From: Polaribacter porphyrae
Lineage (GTDB): Bacteria; Bacteroidota; Bacteroidia; Flavobacteriales; Flavobacteriaceae
Assembly: GCF_002954685.1 (NCBI RefSeq)
Contig: NZ_MSCN01000001.1
Coordinates: 1,243,980-1,307,979, forward strand
Length of the DNA: 64,000 nucleotides
Direction of reading: 5' to 3'
Positions 61,885 to 64,000 of the stretch are shown here, in pieces. The position numbers and the translations under genes were made by a program. The notes beneath the pieces were generated by a model. It made no database searches and was not told the origin of the DNA. It was given only the letters and a program-made list of their open reading frames with translations. Numbering within the stretch: the first letter of the stretch is position 1; every line of letters begins with the position of its first letter.

Positions 61885-64000
61885 ATGAAAAAAAATTATT
61901 TTTTAACAATTTTAAGCTTGCTTTTTTGCTTTGCAATTCAAGCTCAAGTCAATTATCCAGGAAATGGGAATTCAGGCTTTGGAGATGTTTTTGGTTCAAC
62001 TGGTAGTTTAGATATAAATGATGATGGAACAACAATAACATTTACTTTAAACAGAGGTGCAGGTACTTTTAACGATGCAATAGTTATTTACATTGATTCA
62101 AAAACTGGAGGTTTTGGTAACACCTCTACTTTTGATGATACAGGTGATGATTTAAGAAAAGCTATTTCTGGTTTTGATGGCACAAATAGAGCGCAAGTGG
62201 ATTTTCCTGCAGGTTTTACTGCGGATTATGCAATAGCTATTAATGTTAATGGAATTCAATTTGGTGGCTTATGGGAATTAGAAGCTACTGGTTCTCATAC
62301 TTTTATACAATCTGTAAATGTATCTCCAAATAATAATACTTCATCTGCAACCTATACATTTGATGCAGATTTTTCAGAAATAGGAACTACAGCTTTAAAT
62401 AATTTTAAATTTGTTGCTACTTACTTAAATCAGGGAAATGCTTTTAGATCTGATGAAGCAATTGGTGATGGTATTGCAGGTGGTAACCCAGGCAATCCTT
62501 CTGCTATCACTTTTACAGGTGATAGAAGTTACCCAAATACTTGGACAGGTACAACTGATACAGATTGGGCAACTGCTACAAACTGGACTGAAGGTGTACC
62601 AACTTCAACACATAATGTTTATATACCAATGGTTACCAACCAACCAACAGCAGCTGGTGCTGTAACTATAAATAAAGGAATTTTAGAATCTGGTGCTTCA
62701 TTAATTACTAACTCAACTTTTGCAGGTACAATGACTTATAGAACAAATGTTAATGATATGAATTGGCATTTATTATCTAGCCCTGTTGAAGGAGAAGGAT
62801 ATAATACTGCTTGGGTAGATGATAATTTAATTGATAACACTACTGATTCTGGTACAAACGTAGGTATAGCTACTTACATAAATACAACTGATTCTGATGG
62901 AGATTGGACCTATGTGACTGATGGTGCTTCAGGTACGTTTAATACTGCTCAAGGGTATTCTATCAAAAGAGATGCAATAGGCTCTGATATTGCTTTTGCA
63001 GGAACTATTAAAGTAGATGGTGCATCACCTACAATTACTGCAAATGACATTGGTGGTGCTAATGAGAATAGATGGACATTAATTGGTAATCCTTTTCCAT
63101 CTTATATAAACGTTTCTGATTTATTAGGACTAGCTGCTAATGCTACAGCTTTAGAAGACAGTAGAGAAGCAATTTATGTTTGGGATAATAATAAAGCAGG
63201 TGGTGCAGGTTATAGTGCTATTACAACAGGTTTCATTCATCCTGGACAAGGTTTCTTTGTAAACTCTAATGTAGCAAGTACCTCTTTAGCTATTAATCAA
63301 GATATGTTAGAGCATCAATCTGGAATCACATTTTATAAGAATAATACTACTTCAATTAACCTAACATTATCTCAAGATAAAAAAATAAGTTCTACTGAAA
63401 TTAATTATTTAGCTGATAAAACAACTGGTTTAGATCCAAGATTTGATATAGGAACATTTAACGGAGTAGCTTCTTCTTTTAGTATTTACACTCATTTAAT
63501 AAGTGATGATAAAGGAGTTAATTTTATGAAGCAAGCTTTACCTATTGATTTTGAAAATCAAATAATTCCTATTGGTATTAAAGCAGATTCAGGTCTAGAA
63601 ATCACTTTTACTGCAGAAGCATTAAATTTACCTTCTGGTATTAAAGTATTTTTAGAAGATAGAGAAACCAACACTTTTACTAGGTTAGATGAAGCCAATA
63701 GCGAATACAAAGTTACTTTAAATAATGCTTTAGATGGTATTGGTAGGTTTTATATGCATGCAAAATCTTCTGCATTAAGCACAAGTACTACTAATTTAGA
63801 TAATGTTAGTTTTTATACAACTAACAAATCAACATTAAGAGTTACTGGTTTATCTCAAGGAAGGTCTAATATTAAGTTGTTTACTATTTTAGGAAAGCAA
63901 GTTTTAAATACAAATTTCAATTCTAATGGTGTGCATGATGTTGCATTACCTCAATTATCTACTGGCGTTTATATTGTTCAGTTAGAGAGTGAAAAAGGAA
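61885..64000 (+). CDS. T9SS-type secreted protein of unknown function, 3' end missing
   Basis: The frame starts at an ATG 18 bp after the amylase stop and stays open to the window end (705 codons seen). It has a signal peptide (ending AIQAQ), an N-terminal domain (about 25-210) with GDVFGSTGSLDINDDGTT, and a TWTGTTDTDWATATNWTEG repeat-like segment (about 215-235) as in large adhesin-like Bacteroidota proteins. A middle beta region with GNPFPSYINVSDLL follows, then the start of a T9SS sorting domain (about 640 on, with LFTILGKQVLNTN and LSTGVYIVQLE). No enzyme motif is seen. Co-location with the amylase suggests an extracellular starch-associated or surface structural role. Confidence 0.8.
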   Translation, partial: MKKNYFLTILSLLFCFAIQAQVNYPGNGNSGFGDVFGSTGSLDINDDGTTITFTLNRGAGTFNDAIVIYIDSKTGGFGNTSTFDDTGDDLRKAISGFDGTNRAQVDFPAGFTADYAIAINVNGIQFGGLWELEATGSHTFIQSVNVSPNNNTSSATYTFDADFSEIGTTALNNFKFVATYLNQGNAFRSDEAIGDGIAGGNPGNPSAITFTGDRSYPNTWTGTTDTDWATATNWTEGVPTSTHNVYIPMVTNQPTAAGAVTINKGILESGASLITNSTFAGTMTYRTNVNDMNWHLLSSPVEGEGYNTAWVDDNLIDNTTDSGTNVGIATYINTTDSDGDWTYVTDGASGTFNTAQGYSIKRDAIGSDIAFAGTIKVDGASPTITANDIGGANENRWTLIGNPFPSYINVSDLLGLAANATALEDSREAIYVWDNNKAGGAGYSAITTGFIHPGQGFFVNSNVASTSLAINQDMLEHQSGITFYKNNTTSINLTLSQDKKISSTEINYLADKTTGLDPRFDIGTFNGVASSFSIYTHLISDDKGVNFMKQALPIDFENQIIPIGIKADSGLEITFTAEALNLPSGIKVFLEDRETNTFTRLDEANSEYKVTLNNALDGIGRFYMHAKSSALSTSTTNLDNVSFYTTNKSTLRVTGLSQGRSNIKLFTILGKQVLNTNFNSNGVHDVALPQLSTGVYIVQLESEKG

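Noticed and set aside
62438..62665. 75-codon + strand open frame
   Set aside because: It lies in another frame inside the long T9SS-type gene starting at 61885 and has a repetitive Leu/Gln-rich translation typical of a shadow.
1..64000. Mobile elements, tRNA or rRNA genes
   Set aside because: No transposase, integrase, terminal repeats, rRNA-like block or cloverleaf-type sequence was recognised while reading the window.

Overview
This is AT-rich DNA (roughly 30% GC by eye) from a member of the Bacteroidota, most likely a marine Flavobacteriaceae such as Polaribacter or a relative. The evidence is two SusC/SusD pairs, many lipoproteins with flavobacterial lipoboxes, three proteins with type IX secretion (T9SS) C-terminal sorting domains or the start of one, a promoter of the Bacteroidota -33/-7 type, and the gene content of marine laminarin and starch utilization loci. 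Genus is inference. I see no rRNA, tRNA, CRISPR array, insertion sequence or phage gene.

Region 1 (1-1447, + strand): the end of a DUF819-type membrane protein and a DUF4369-type lipoprotein, unrelated to the rest.

Region 2 (about 1750-31530, all - strand): a beta-glucan (laminarin-type) polysaccharide utilization locus. In transcription order it has a membrane-anchored sensor/LuxR-type regulator, SusC, SusD, two surface glycan-binding lipoproteins and a terminator. Then come a very unusual clan GH-A glycosidase fused to an outer-membrane beta-barrel, another glycan-binding lipoprotein, a GH16 laminarinase, a PKD lipoprotein and a 36-nt perfect palindrome. The last block is a GH149-like beta-1,3-glucan phosphorylase, GH3, a GH17 lipoprotein, GH30, a GPH-type sugar symporter and a cytoplasmic GH17, followed by a T9SS-secreted binding protein. 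The logic is: cut at the surface (GH16), bind and import (SusC/D and binding proteins), trim side branches and oligomers in the periplasm (GH30, GH17, GH3), import through the symporter, and finish in the cytoplasm by phosphorolysis and GH17 hydrolysis. A 30-bp element (26/30 identical) lies upstream of both susC and the barrel fusion and probably links the two transcription units.

Region 3 (31726-32011, + strand): two overlapping genes for tiny membrane proteins of unknown role.

Region 4 (32008-64000): a starch/alpha-glucan locus arranged around a LacI-family regulator. The - strand operon carries an SLC45-type sugar transporter, beta-phosphoglucomutase, GH65 phosphorylase, a SusA-like GH13, an esterase, an esterase-GH31 fusion, three further GH13 enzymes and a SusB-like GH97. 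The + strand operon carries SusC, SusD, SusE-like and SusF-like binding lipoproteins, a T9SS-secreted GH13 amylase that replaces the SusG lipoprotein, and a T9SS-type protein cut by the window end. Three copies of a LacI-type operator-like 16-mer flank the regulator gene, one before susC and two, 31 bp apart, before the catabolic operon.
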